Assembly (NCBI RefSeq): GCF_039523415.1 | Contig: NZ_BAAAFG010000016.1 | Location: 62,001 to 126,000, forward strand | DNA from: Gangjinia marincola | GTDB lineage: Bacteria > Bacteroidota > Bacteroidia > Flavobacteriales > Flavobacteriaceae | Direction of reading: 5' to 3' | DNA length: 64,000 bases | Shown: in pieces, positions 1 to 8,203 of the stretch | Layout of the letters: each line of letters begins with the position of its first letter | How positions within the stretch are numbered: the stretch's first letter is position 1 | Notes under the pieces: generated by a model | Told to the model about the DNA's origin: nothing | Database searches by the model: none | The model's input: only the letters and a program-made list of their open reading frames with translations | Translations under genes and position numbers: made by a program

Positions 1-1
1 C

Positions 2-307
2 GGAATTTTCACCAACCACATCGCCGCAGCGACCATTAATGAATTATCTTCATTTTTAGATCAACATAGTATAATGGTATATGGAGCTGCATTGCAGGCT
101 TCGGTTCCATACACCTCCATAGACTTTAATCAACCTTGTGCCATCGCCGTGGGAACAGAAGCAGATGGATTATCTCATGAGTTTCTAGAAATAACCGATC
201 AAAACATCATCATCCCCATGCAAGGAAAAATTGATTCTATGAATGTCTCTGTCGCCGCAGGCATTTTACTATTTGAAGCCAGAAAGCAACGGGGATTTGT
301 TAGTTAG
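2..307 (+). CDS. TrmH/SpoU-family RNA 2'-O-methyltransferase, C-terminal part
   Basis: The reading frame is open from the window edge, so the N-terminus lies upstream. The visible ~101 residues carry two SpoU (SPOUT) signatures: AIAVGTEADGLS (the motif with G-E/D-G) and, near the end, NVSVAAGILLFEA, which form the knotted SAM-binding site. Family members 2'-O-methylate a ribose in rRNA or tRNA using S-adenosylmethionine. The target (23S rRNA or tRNA) cannot be told from this fragment. The stop is TAG, followed by a non-coding spacer with degenerate short repeats. Confidence 0.85.
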   Translation, partial: GIFTNHIAAATINELSSFLDQHSIMVYGAALQASVPYTSIDFNQPCAIAVGTEADGLSHEFLEITDQNIIIPMQGKIDSMNVSVAAGILLFEARKQRGFVS

Positions 308-390
308 TAGTTATTGAGTTATTGGGTTATTAGTTTATTGGTGTGAAGGATTGGAGATTGAAGATTTTGGGTTTGGGATCGGAAATTTTT

Positions 391-418
391 GACTCTAGAC
401 TCTTGGCTCTTGACTCCA
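391..418. repeat. Degenerate heptamer repeat (GACTCTT-like, 4 units)
   Basis: Four consecutive heptads read GACTCTA, GACTCTT, GGCTCTT, GACTCCA. They are preceded at about 310-341 by 7-8 bp units of GTTATTG type. The complement of these heptads resembles the perfect heptamer array at 60421-60581. The function is unknown. Confidence 0.6.
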
Positions 419-500
419 AAATTGAAATCTCACTACTTTCCTCTAATTATTAACGACAAAATCCACGAAAGTCACTTCAAATTTTACACTATAAATAGGC

Positions 501-508
501 TATCTTTG
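501..508 (+). promoter_or_regulatory. Flavobacterial -7 promoter box (TATCTTTG)
   Basis: TATCTTTG matches the Bacteroidota TAnnTTTG consensus and lies 23 bp upstream of the ATG at 532. No clear TTTG -33 box is visible. Confidence 0.6.
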
Positions 509-531
509 CACGCGTAAAATTCAACTCTTAT

Positions 532-1761
532 ATGTCGCCTAAAACACTCTTTTATATTCTTATCGGGATTATTGTGCTCAACTTTATCGTAGATAAAATC
601 ATCGATGCCATTAATGCCCGACACTTTGATGATCCTGTCCCACAGGAATTAGAAGATGTGTATGAAGATGCCGAGTATCAAAAGTCCCAAGCCTATAAAA
701 AAACACGATATAGATTCGGGTTAATAACTTCTACATTTTCGTTAATGCTTACGCTGGCGTTTTTCTTTTTTGATGGGTTTGCCATCGTAGATCAATTGGC
801 ACGCAGCTATGCAGATCATCCCATCTTGATCGCGCTGCTCTTTTTTGGAATCATTATGCTGGCGAGTGATATCTTAACGCTTCCGTTTTCCTATTACAGT
901 ACCTTTGTTATTGAAGAACGTTTCGGGTTTAATAAGATGTCTCTTGAAACATTTGTGCTGGACAAGCTTAAAGGCTGGCTCATGGGCGGACTCATAGGCG
1001 GAGGGATTTTAGCCCTAATCATTTGGTTCTATTCCGCCGTAGGCGAAAACTTTTGGCTCTATGCATGGGCACTGGTTGCAGCATTCGCCTTATTTATGAA
1101 TATGTTTTATGCCAAGCTTATCGTACCTTTGTTCAATAAGCAGACCCCTTTACAAAAAGGTTCATTGCGCGATAAAATTGAGGCCTATGCTAAAACCGTA
1201 GGATTTCAACTCAATAACATCTTTGTGATAGATGGCTCAAAACGCAGTACAAAGGCAAACGCATATTTTTCTGGTTTTGGTCGTGAAAAAAGAATTACCT
1301 TGTACGATACATTGATCAATGATTTGGAGGAAGAAGAAATTGTCGCCGTGCTCGCACATGAAGTGGGTCATTATAAAAAAAATCACATCATCGTAAACCT
1401 TATCATTAGTATACTTACCACTGGATTCACGCTTTGGGTATTGTCACTTTTCATTGGAAATCCTTTGCTTTCTCAAGCACTAGGTGTGTTAGAGCCTAGT
1501 TTTCATATAGGACTGATTGCCTTTGGGATTTTATATACGCCAATTTCAGAAATTACGGGACTGATCATGAATGCGCTATCAAGAGCCTTTGAATATCAGG
1601 CAGATGACTATGCTAAAAATACGTATAAAGGCGAACCACTTATTGAAGGTTTAAAGAAATTAAGCAGTAAAAGCCTGAGTAATCTTACTCCGCACCCTCT
1701 CTACGTTTTTATGCATTACTCCCATCCCACTCTGCTGCAACGTTTTCAAAATCTTAGGTAG
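532..1761 (+). CDS. M48-family membrane zinc metallopeptidase (Ste24/CAAX prenyl protease 1-like)
   Basis: The 409-residue protein has the Ste24 architecture: an N-terminal membrane segment, several further hydrophobic helices, the zinc motif HEVGH at residues 276-280 inside VLAHEVGHYKKNH, and the third zinc ligand Glu354 in FEYQADDYA. Length and layout match Ste24-type peptidases rather than the shorter HtpX. In bacteria these are inner-membrane proteases thought to act in membrane protein quality control; there is no prenylation pathway here to give a CAAX role. The start ATG follows a good -7 box. The rel/spoT gene begins 32 bp downstream and may be co-transcribed. Confidence 0.9.
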   Translation: MSPKTLFYILIGIIVLNFIVDKIIDAINARHFDDPVPQELEDVYEDAEYQKSQAYKKTRYRFGLITSTFSLMLTLAFFFFDGFAIVDQLARSYADHPILIALLFFGIIMLASDILTLPFSYYSTFVIEERFGFNKMSLETFVLDKLKGWLMGGLIGGGILALIIWFYSAVGENFWLYAWALVAAFALFMNMFYAKLIVPLFNKQTPLQKGSLRDKIEAYAKTVGFQLNNIFVIDGSKRSTKANAYFSGFGREKRITLYDTLINDLEEEEIVAVLAHEVGHYKKNHIIVNLIISILTTGFTLWVLSLFIGNPLLSQALGVLEPSFHIGLIAFGILYTPISEITGLIMNALSRAFEYQADDYAKNTYKGEPLIEGLKKLSSKSLSNLTPHPLYVFMHYSHPTLLQRFQNLR

Positions 1762-1793
1762 CAAATTGGTATTTCTTTTGCTATCTTAGTCCT

Positions 1794-4007
1794 ATGCAGT
1801 TGACAGAGCAGTATCTAGAAGAAGAAAATAAACGCATCGCAAAAGAATATAAGGAACTTTTGCGCATTAGCTACCGCACGCTCTCTGCTGCCGATAAAAA
1901 AATGATCCGCCAGGCGTTTGAAATTGCGGTGGATGGGCATAAAGATCAACGCAGAAAGTCTGGCGAAGCCTATATTTTTCATCCCATTGCGGTGGCTAAG
2001 ATCGTCGCCTCTCAAATTGGATTAGATGCGACCTCGATAGCTTCTGCCCTATTGCACGACGTAGTTGAAGATACCGAGTATTCTTTAGAAGATATCGAAA
2101 AGATCTTTGGTGAAACCATCATGCGTATCGTTGATGGGCTCACTAAAATATCTAATCTTAAGCAAGAGGGTGATGTTTCGCTACAAGCTGAAAACTTTAG
2201 AAAAATGCTCCTCACTCTTAATGAGGATGTGAGAGTGATCATTATCAAGATCGCAGACCGGTTGCATAACATGCAAACCATGGATAGCATGCGCCCTGAT
2301 AAACAGGTTAAAATTGCCAGCGAGACTCTTTATATCTACGCACCATTGGCACATCGTATTGGTCTATATAACATTAAAACAGAGCTGGAAGATTTGAGCC
2401 TTAAATATACAGAGCCAGATGTGTATCAAAATATTTACAAAAAAATTGAAGAAAGTAAGGCTAAGCAAGAAAATTATATTGAAGACTTTTCTAAAGTAAT
2501 TGCAGATTCGCTTGACGCGGAAGGATTGAATTACGACATCAAAGGGCGGTATAAATCCATCTATTCCATACGCAACAAGCTGATTAAGCAAAACGTATCG
2601 TTTGAAGAGGTATATGACAAATTCGCTATACGTATCATTTACCGAAGCGATCGCAACAACGAAAAATTTGTTGCCTGGAAGATCTATAGCATCGTAACAG
2701 ATCACTTCACTCCCAATCCAACACGGCTTAGGGACTGGATATCTTCTCCAAAATCCACGGGATACGAAGCTTTGCATATCACTGTAATGGGTCCCAAAGG
2801 CAGATGGGTAGAAGTTCAAATTCGTAGTGAACGCATGCATGAAATCGCAGAAAAAGGCTACGCCGCACATTACAAATACAAACATGGTGCAGCGCAAGAA
2901 GAAGAAAGCTTGGATCAATGGTTAAATAAGCTTCAGGAGGCTTTAGAGAATTCTGAGTCCAACGCGGTAGAGTTTGTAGAACAATTTAAATTAAACCTTT
3001 ACTCCAAAGAAATATTTGTATTCACGCCAAAAGGAGATTTAAAGTCTTTGCCAAAAGGCGCTACTCCGTTGGATTTTGCTTTTAGCATACATACTGAAGT
3101 TGGATTAAAAACACGTGGAGCCAGAGTGAATGGGAAATTGGTTCCACTAAGTCACGAATTACAAAGTGGCGATCAGGTAGATATTATTACGTCAAACAGC
3201 GCTAAACCCAATTCCAACTGGCTGGATTATGCCAATACCGCCAGAGCCAGGGCAAAGATTAAATCTTCCTTAAAAGAAGAGCGTAAAGAAATTGCGGAAG
3301 AAGGTAAAGCTATCCTTGCCAGAAAACTGAAAGCGCAAAAGATTCCGTTTAATGAAAAAACGGTTAATGAGCTGGTTGTGTATTTTAAGCTTAAAACCAG
3401 TTTAGATTTGTTCTATCGCGTGGGCGTAGGGTCAATCGACAATATCAAACTAAAAGAATATGCCGCTTCACGCAGTAATGCGCTGGTAACATTCTTTAAA
3501 AATAAGATCAGAAAGCCTACCACTCCGGCCAATGTAGATCAAGAAGAAATTACCTCAAATTACGATCAATTGGTTTTTGGTCCAGACGAGGAGAAGATGG
3601 ACTATAAATTCGCCAATTGCTGTAGTCCCATCCCGGGCGATCCCGTTTTTGGGTTTATCACAGTAAGTGATGGAATAAAAGTGCACAAAAAAAACTGCCC
3701 TAATGCTATCCAGCTGCAAAGTAATTATGCCTACCGCATTATTAAAGCAAAATGGATAGACTCTACCCAACAAGGTTTTAAAGCAGTGATCAATTTAACC
3801 GGTTTAGATAATCTGGGATTGGTGAATGAGGTGACCAATGAAATTTCGCAAAACATGCACGTGAATATGAAAAGCATCAGTTTTGATAGTCGCGGCGGAG
3901 TTTTTCATGGAAAAATCACTGTTATCGTTACAAATAACAGCACGTTAAATACTTTGATTGACCATTTAAAAAGTATTAATGGAATTGATAAAGTCACGCG
4001 TGAATAA
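1794..4007 (+). CDS. spoT: Bifunctional (p)ppGpp synthetase/hydrolase (Rel/SpoT)
   Basis: This long RSH enzyme (737 aa) makes and degrades the stringent-response alarmone (p)ppGpp. The N-terminal HD hydrolase domain is intact, with HD at about residues 88-89 (LLHDVVEDTEYS) and ADRLHNM at about 154. The synthetase domain follows (KGRYKSIYSIRNKL at about 250, GYEALH at about 323, EVQIRSERMHEIAE). Then come TGS (IFVFTPKGDLKSLPKG, about 404-465), a Cys-containing region (FANCCSPIPGD) and a C-terminal ACT domain (about 660-737). With both catalytic domains intact it should be the bifunctional single Rel typical of this phylum. The start is an ATG 32 bp after the protease gene. Confidence 0.95.
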   Translation: MQLTEQYLEEENKRIAKEYKELLRISYRTLSAADKKMIRQAFEIAVDGHKDQRRKSGEAYIFHPIAVAKIVASQIGLDATSIASALLHDVVEDTEYSLEDIEKIFGETIMRIVDGLTKISNLKQEGDVSLQAENFRKMLLTLNEDVRVIIIKIADRLHNMQTMDSMRPDKQVKIASETLYIYAPLAHRIGLYNIKTELEDLSLKYTEPDVYQNIYKKIEESKAKQENYIEDFSKVIADSLDAEGLNYDIKGRYKSIYSIRNKLIKQNVSFEEVYDKFAIRIIYRSDRNNEKFVAWKIYSIVTDHFTPNPTRLRDWISSPKSTGYEALHITVMGPKGRWVEVQIRSERMHEIAEKGYAAHYKYKHGAAQEEESLDQWLNKLQEALENSESNAVEFVEQFKLNLYSKEIFVFTPKGDLKSLPKGATPLDFAFSIHTEVGLKTRGARVNGKLVPLSHELQSGDQVDIITSNSAKPNSNWLDYANTARARAKIKSSLKEERKEIAEEGKAILARKLKAQKIPFNEKTVNELVVYFKLKTSLDLFYRVGVGSIDNIKLKEYAASRSNALVTFFKNKIRKPTTPANVDQEEITSNYDQLVFGPDEEKMDYKFANCCSPIPGDPVFGFITVSDGIKVHKKNCPNAIQLQSNYAYRIIKAKWIDSTQQGFKAVINLTGLDNLGLVNEVTNEISQNMHVNMKSISFDSRGGVFHGKITVIVTNNSTLNTLIDHLKSINGIDKVTRE

Positions 4008-4079
4008 TACTTAACATGCTGTAAATAACTTCCACCTAATCTCGTTCTAATTTAGGCTAGTACTTTCTACCTATTTCCC

Positions 4080-4087
4080 TACTTTTG
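4080..4087 (+). promoter_or_regulatory. -7 promoter box of fur-purA (TACTTTTG)
   Basis: TACTTTTG fits TAnnTTTG and lies only 6 bp before the fur ATG. If transcription starts about 4 nt after the box, the fur mRNA is essentially leaderless. Confidence 0.6.
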
Positions 4088-4093
4088 TGACAG

Positions 4094-4564
4094 ATGAGTA
4101 AAAAGAAAATTCTTGAAGACGATCAAAATCTGGTTAAAAGTGTATTCACCACATTTTTAGAAGATAACGGGCACCGCAAAACGCCTGAACGTTATGCAAT
4201 CTTACAAGAAATTTACGATAGTGAAGAACATTTTGATATTGAATCCTTATATATTAAAATGAAAAATAAAAACTATCGTGTAAGTAGAGCAACGCTGTAC
4301 AATACCATCGAATTGTTACTGGATTCTGGTTTGGTACGTAAACACCAATTTGGTAAAAATCAGGCACAGTATGAAAAATCATATTTTGACAAACAACACG
4401 ATCATGTTATTCTCACAGATACCGGTGAAGTGATTGAATTTTGTGATCCTCGCATAGAAACCATTAAAAAAACGATTGAAGAAGTGTTTGACATAAACAT
4501 CGCCAAACACTCACTCTACTTTTACGGCACGCGCAAGGCTGCTAATAAAGACACTAACGACTAA
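4094..4564 (+). CDS. fur: Fur-family metal-responsive transcriptional repressor
   Basis: The protein (156 aa) has the Fur layout: an N-terminal winged helix (NGHRKTPERYAILQEIYDSEEHFDIESLY, then SRATLYNTIELLLDSGLVRKHQFG) and a C-terminal dimerisation/metal domain (KQHDHVILTDTGEVIEFCD). The His-rich HDH and the Glu residues used for the regulatory metal are present. The two-Cys CxxC that normally follows HDHxxC to bind structural zinc is absent: the equivalent stretch reads ILTDTGEV. The gene sits 3 bp before purA and probably shares its promoter. As the only Fur family gene in view it could bind the palindromes at 39565-39648, but that is inference. Confidence 0.9.
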   Translation: MSKKKILEDDQNLVKSVFTTFLEDNGHRKTPERYAILQEIYDSEEHFDIESLYIKMKNKNYRVSRATLYNTIELLLDSGLVRKHQFGKNQAQYEKSYFDKQHDHVILTDTGEVIEFCDPRIETIKKTIEEVFDINIAKHSLYFYGTRKAANKDTND

Positions 4565-4567
4565 GAT

Positions 4568-5842
4568 ATGGCTGTAGACTTACTCCTGGGATTACAATGG
4601 GGAGACGAAGGAAAAGGTAAGATTGTAGATGTCCTTACCAAAGATTATGACATCATTGCACGTTTTCAAGGGGGACCCAATGCGGGCCACACCTTAGAAT
4701 TTGATGGGATCAAACATGTACTGCATACGATCCCCTCTGGTATTTTTCATGAAAACGCAACAAACTTGGTAGGAAACGGAGTCGTCATTGACCCCGTAAT
4801 TTTTAAACGCGAATTGGATAACCTTAACCAATTTAAGGACTTAGACTACAAGAGTAAATTATTGATTTCCCGTAAAGCCCATTTGATTCTACCCACACAC
4901 CGTTTATTAGATGCCGCTAGTGAAGCCTCAAAAGGAAAAGCGAAAATTGGTTCCACATTAAAAGGCATAGGTCCTACGTACATGGATAAAACGGGAAGAA
5001 ATGGAATAAGAGTAGGTGATATTGAACTCAAAGGCTTTAAGAAAAAATACCGTGCCTTAGCCAACAAACATGAAGCGATGATTAAGTTTTATGACGTTGA
5101 TGTTCAATATAATTTAGACGAATTAGAAAAAGAATTTTTCAATGCAATAGAAGTGTTGAAATATTTAAAATTTATTGATTCTGAAGAATTTTTATTCAAC
5201 GCACAGCGTGAGGGCAAAACGATTTTAGCAGAAGGTGCACAAGGATCGCTCTTAGACATTGACTTTGGAACATATCCTTATGTGACCTCTTCTAACACTA
5301 CTGCTGCAGGAGCCTGTACCGGCTTAGGTGTAGCCCCGAATAACATAAAAGAAGTTTTTGGAATATTCAAAGCCTATACCACAAGAGTAGGATCTGGACC
5401 TTTCCCAACCGAATTGTTTGATGAAGATGGTGCCACGATGAGTAAAGTAGGGAATGAATTTGGAGCTACCACCGGACGACCAAGACGTTGTGGATGGCTA
5501 GATTTAGTCGCCTTAAAATATGCTGTTCAAATCAACGGGGTTACACAACTTATGATGATGAAAGGAGACGTACTAAGTGGTTTTGACACCATCAAAGTAT
5601 GTACAGCGTATCAGTATAAAGGCAAAGAAATTAAGCACCTACCCTATTCTATTGAAGAGCAAGATGTCACTCCCGTATATCATGAAATGAAAGGTTGGAG
5701 CGAAGATTTAACAGGAATGACACAGGCAGAGCAATTACCAACTGCGCTTAATGAGTACATCGATTTCTTAGAAAAGGAGTTAGAGGTACCTATTAAGATT
5801 GTTTCTGTAGGACCTGATCGCACTCAAACAATACATCGCTAA
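4568..5842 (+). CDS. purA: Adenylosuccinate synthase
   Basis: PurA joins IMP and aspartate using GTP to form adenylosuccinate, the first committed step to AMP. The 424-residue protein shows the N-terminal P-loop GDEGKGKIVD, the IMP loop (FQGGPNAGHTLEFDG), STLKGIGPTYMDKTGRNGIR, TTAAGACTGLGVAP, the GATTGRPRRCGWLD loop and the C-terminal base-binding SVGPDRTQTI. It is complete. It follows fur by 3 bp and ends at a strong terminator, so the pair is probably one transcript. The competing IMP branch enzyme, guaB, is also in the window. Confidence 0.97.
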   Translation: MAVDLLLGLQWGDEGKGKIVDVLTKDYDIIARFQGGPNAGHTLEFDGIKHVLHTIPSGIFHENATNLVGNGVVIDPVIFKRELDNLNQFKDLDYKSKLLISRKAHLILPTHRLLDAASEASKGKAKIGSTLKGIGPTYMDKTGRNGIRVGDIELKGFKKKYRALANKHEAMIKFYDVDVQYNLDELEKEFFNAIEVLKYLKFIDSEEFLFNAQREGKTILAEGAQGSLLDIDFGTYPYVTSSNTTAAGACTGLGVAPNNIKEVFGIFKAYTTRVGSGPFPTELFDEDGATMSKVGNEFGATTGRPRRCGWLDLVALKYAVQINGVTQLMMMKGDVLSGFDTIKVCTAYQYKGKEIKHLPYSIEEQDVTPVYHEMKGWSEDLTGMTQAEQLPTALNEYIDFLEKELEVPIKIVSVGPDRTQTIHR

Positions 5843-5850
5843 AACTAAAG

Positions 5851-5874
5851 CGCTCCTTGCTTGGAGCGTTTTTT
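5851..5874 (+). terminator. Rho-independent terminator after purA
   Basis: CGCTCC and GGAGCG form a 6-bp stem with a 6-nt loop (TTGCTT), followed directly by a T run. Confidence 0.85.
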
Positions 5875-5903
5875 GATTATCTTTATTTTTTATTCAATCT
5901 CTT

Positions 5904-6143
5904 ATGGATATAGATGCAGATATAAATTGGACTACAAAAAAGCTTCGGTCAACAAGCGACCCTAGCATGATTACACTTATCAAAAATCTTCTTTCTGAAA
6001 ATTTTGAAGCTCACTCAGTAGATACCCTTTCTTTAGCTCACTATAACCAGAAGTTGATTTTGGCAGAGAAAAGTACAAAAGAAGACCATGGTTATTCGCT
6101 GAATCAGGTGAAAGAAGAAGTAAAAAGATGGCGAAAAAGATAA
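5904..6143 (+). CDS. Small antitoxin-like protein
   Basis: This 79-residue, highly charged protein starts with ATG at 5904 and ends EEVKRWRKR. No domain is certain. The case for an antitoxin is positional: its 3' end overlaps by 16 bp the start of a second small reading frame that resembles a RelE/ParE toxin, the usual layout of type II toxin-antitoxin operons. Its own frame is intact while the toxin is broken, the usual order of decay for such pairs because loss of toxin is tolerated. Confidence 0.5.
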   Translation: MDIDADINWTTKKLRSTSDPSMITLIKNLLSENFEAHSVDTLSLAHYNQKLILAEKSTKEDHGYSLNQVKEEVKRWRKR

Positions 6144-6323
6144 TATGGCCGCCAGAGGCACTTTTTGAGCTTAAAGAGATACGAGTATTTTGAAGTAATA
6201 ATAAAATCGTTAAATGTTGCCAATCGTGTAATTGATGCAATTATTGAATCTACTTGTTTTTTAGAAAGCGATTTTGAAATTTTTCAACCAGACAGTTTTA
6301 AGCTTGAAAATGATGGCAACTAA
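6128..6323 (+). pseudogene. RelE/ParE-type toxin remnant (frameshifted, truncated)
   Basis: From the ATG at 6128 the frame reads MAKKIIWPPEALFELKEIRVF then stops at TGA. Another frame, entered at about 6174, continues the family pattern (KRYEYFEVIIKSLNVANRV, then IESTCFLESDFEIFQPDSF) and stops at 6321-6323. Together they look like the first two thirds of a ParE/RelE toxin (start PPEALxELKEI, then the NVANRVIDAI helix), joined by a +1/-2 frameshift and missing the C-terminal catalytic strand. The TA assignment rests on pattern memory, not a search. Confidence 0.6.
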
Positions 6324-6430
6324 AGAGACTATAAATTATAAAATATAGAGTAACCTAAAAGATTTTACCTCTTGAGATTCATATTCTCTCCGTCATTCAT
6401 AGCAGCAAAATGCCTAAATACTACTAATTA

Positions 6431-8203
6431 GTGAAGCCTAATAACCCTATTATATTCTTATTCTTTAACCTATTCTTTCTGATAGGTGGATTTGTATTCT
6501 CCCAGGAGGAAATTCCGCCCGAAAATAAAATTGACTATACCAGTGATCGAACTACTATTGATGAGATCAATTATCCCGGTGCAATTATCTTACGTAAAGT
6601 CAATAAACAAGTGCATTTTATTCATAAAGGAATAGATGTGTGGTGTGACCAAGCGGTATTTTATGATGCTGAAAACTTTTTTAAAGCATTTGGAAATGTT
6701 CGCATGAAGCAAGGTGACACCATCAACATGAGAAGTAAGTATGCCGAGTATAACGGCAATACAGAATTTGCCTTTGCCAGCACCAATGTAAAGCTCAAAT
6801 CACCTAACAATACGATTACAACAGATAGTCTTTTCTTTGATCGCGCCAAACAAGAAGCTTTTTACCGCAGCGGCGGTACGGTAAAAGATACAGCCAGTAC
6901 GATCACCAGTAAGATAGGACGCTTTTTTATGGAGCAAAATAAATTTTCATTCGTGGTGAATGTGAAGGTTGTTAATCCAGAATATGTAATTAATTCATCC
7001 CAGCTGGATTTTTATGATGATACCGGGCATGCGTATTTATACGGTCCATCAACCATTGTAAGTGACGCCAGCACCGTTTACTGTGAACGCGGATTTTATG
7101 ACACAAGAGGAGATACAGGCTACTTTGTGAAAAACTCAAGAATTAATTATGAAAATCGAATTCTGGAAGGAGACAGTCTTTATTTTGATCGTAACCGCAG
7201 TTTTGCTTCGGCAGTAAACAATATTAAAGTTACCGATACGCTGAATGCTTCAGTAATTAAAGGTCATTATGCTGAAGTATTTAGAGCAAAAGACTCCGTT
7301 TTTATCACTAAAAGAGCCTTAGCGATCACCCGGCAAGAAAATGATTCGGTTTATATCCATAGTGATACCTTAATGATCACCGGTAAGCCTGAAAATCGCA
7401 TCATACGAGGGTTTTACGATACCAGACTCTTCAAAACCAACATGAGTGGTAAATGTGACTCTATTCATGTGAATCAATCCAGCGGACTTACCCAAATGAT
7501 CGGGAAACCTATTGTGTGGTCCAGTAACAATCAGCTTACTGGAGATACCATTCACCTCATTTCAGATCCTAAAACCGAAAAACTGGATACACTAAAAGTC
7601 TTTTACGACTCATTTATGGTGCAGCAAGACTCCATTGATGCATCCGCATACAATCAAGTAAAAGGAAAAGAAATGTACGGCTTGTTTAAAGAGAATGAAC
7701 TTTATGAGGTCAATTTTATTAAAAACACTGAAACAATTTACTACACCCGTGAAGACGCCGGCGATTTGATAGGTATCAATAAAACTAAGTCATCTACCAT
7801 AAAAATGTTGTTGGATAATCGCGAAATCATTGATGTATATTATTATACTGATGTGGATGGTGATATTTATCCCGAAGAAGAGTTCCCTCCCAATGCACGA
7901 AAACTAAAAGGCTTTATTTGGCGTGGAGAAGAGCAATTGTATAGCGTAGATGATTTATTTTCAGGAGAAGGGCCGGTTGAATTAATCAAAATAACCGGAA
8001 TTCCATTACCGGAAGAGGAAGAAGAATTTTTTGAAGAACGCGATGAGGATGACCCACTGCTTAATTCTAAATCCCGTTTAGATGCCGATGTGCTACGTAA
8101 CATTCCGCGTGATACCATTGAACCACCTAAGCGTGAGCCGCTATCCCCGCGACTAGATGAGCGTAAACAAAGAAAAAGGAAGGACAAAGAAAACGATGAA
8201 TAA
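6431..8203 (+). CDS. OstA-like (LptA/OstA domain) periplasmic protein
   Basis: A 590-residue secreted protein. It has an N-terminal signal peptide (hydrophobic core IIFLFFNLFFLIGGFVFSQ), then repeated beta strands of OstA/LptA type (WCDQAVFYDAENFFKAFGNV, GDTINMRSKYAEYNG, then several 'DSLYFDR' and 'GFYDTRG' repeats). The C-terminus is acidic then basic and low in complexity. OstA-domain proteins carry lipopolysaccharide across the periplasm; whether this long flavobacterial form does so is inferred. The start is GTG at 6431, since no suitable ATG precedes the signal peptide. The stop overlaps the next gene (ATGAATAA), implying translational coupling. Confidence 0.8.
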   Translation: MKPNNPIIFLFFNLFFLIGGFVFSQEEIPPENKIDYTSDRTTIDEINYPGAIILRKVNKQVHFIHKGIDVWCDQAVFYDAENFFKAFGNVRMKQGDTINMRSKYAEYNGNTEFAFASTNVKLKSPNNTITTDSLFFDRAKQEAFYRSGGTVKDTASTITSKIGRFFMEQNKFSFVVNVKVVNPEYVINSSQLDFYDDTGHAYLYGPSTIVSDASTVYCERGFYDTRGDTGYFVKNSRINYENRILEGDSLYFDRNRSFASAVNNIKVTDTLNASVIKGHYAEVFRAKDSVFITKRALAITRQENDSVYIHSDTLMITGKPENRIIRGFYDTRLFKTNMSGKCDSIHVNQSSGLTQMIGKPIVWSSNNQLTGDTIHLISDPKTEKLDTLKVFYDSFMVQQDSIDASAYNQVKGKEMYGLFKENELYEVNFIKNTETIYYTREDAGDLIGINKTKSSTIKMLLDNREIIDVYYYTDVDGDIYPEEEFPPNARKLKGFIWRGEEQLYSVDDLFSGEGPVELIKITGIPLPEEEEEFFEERDEDDPLLNSKSRLDADVLRNIPRDTIEPPKREPLSPRLDERKQRKRKDKENDE

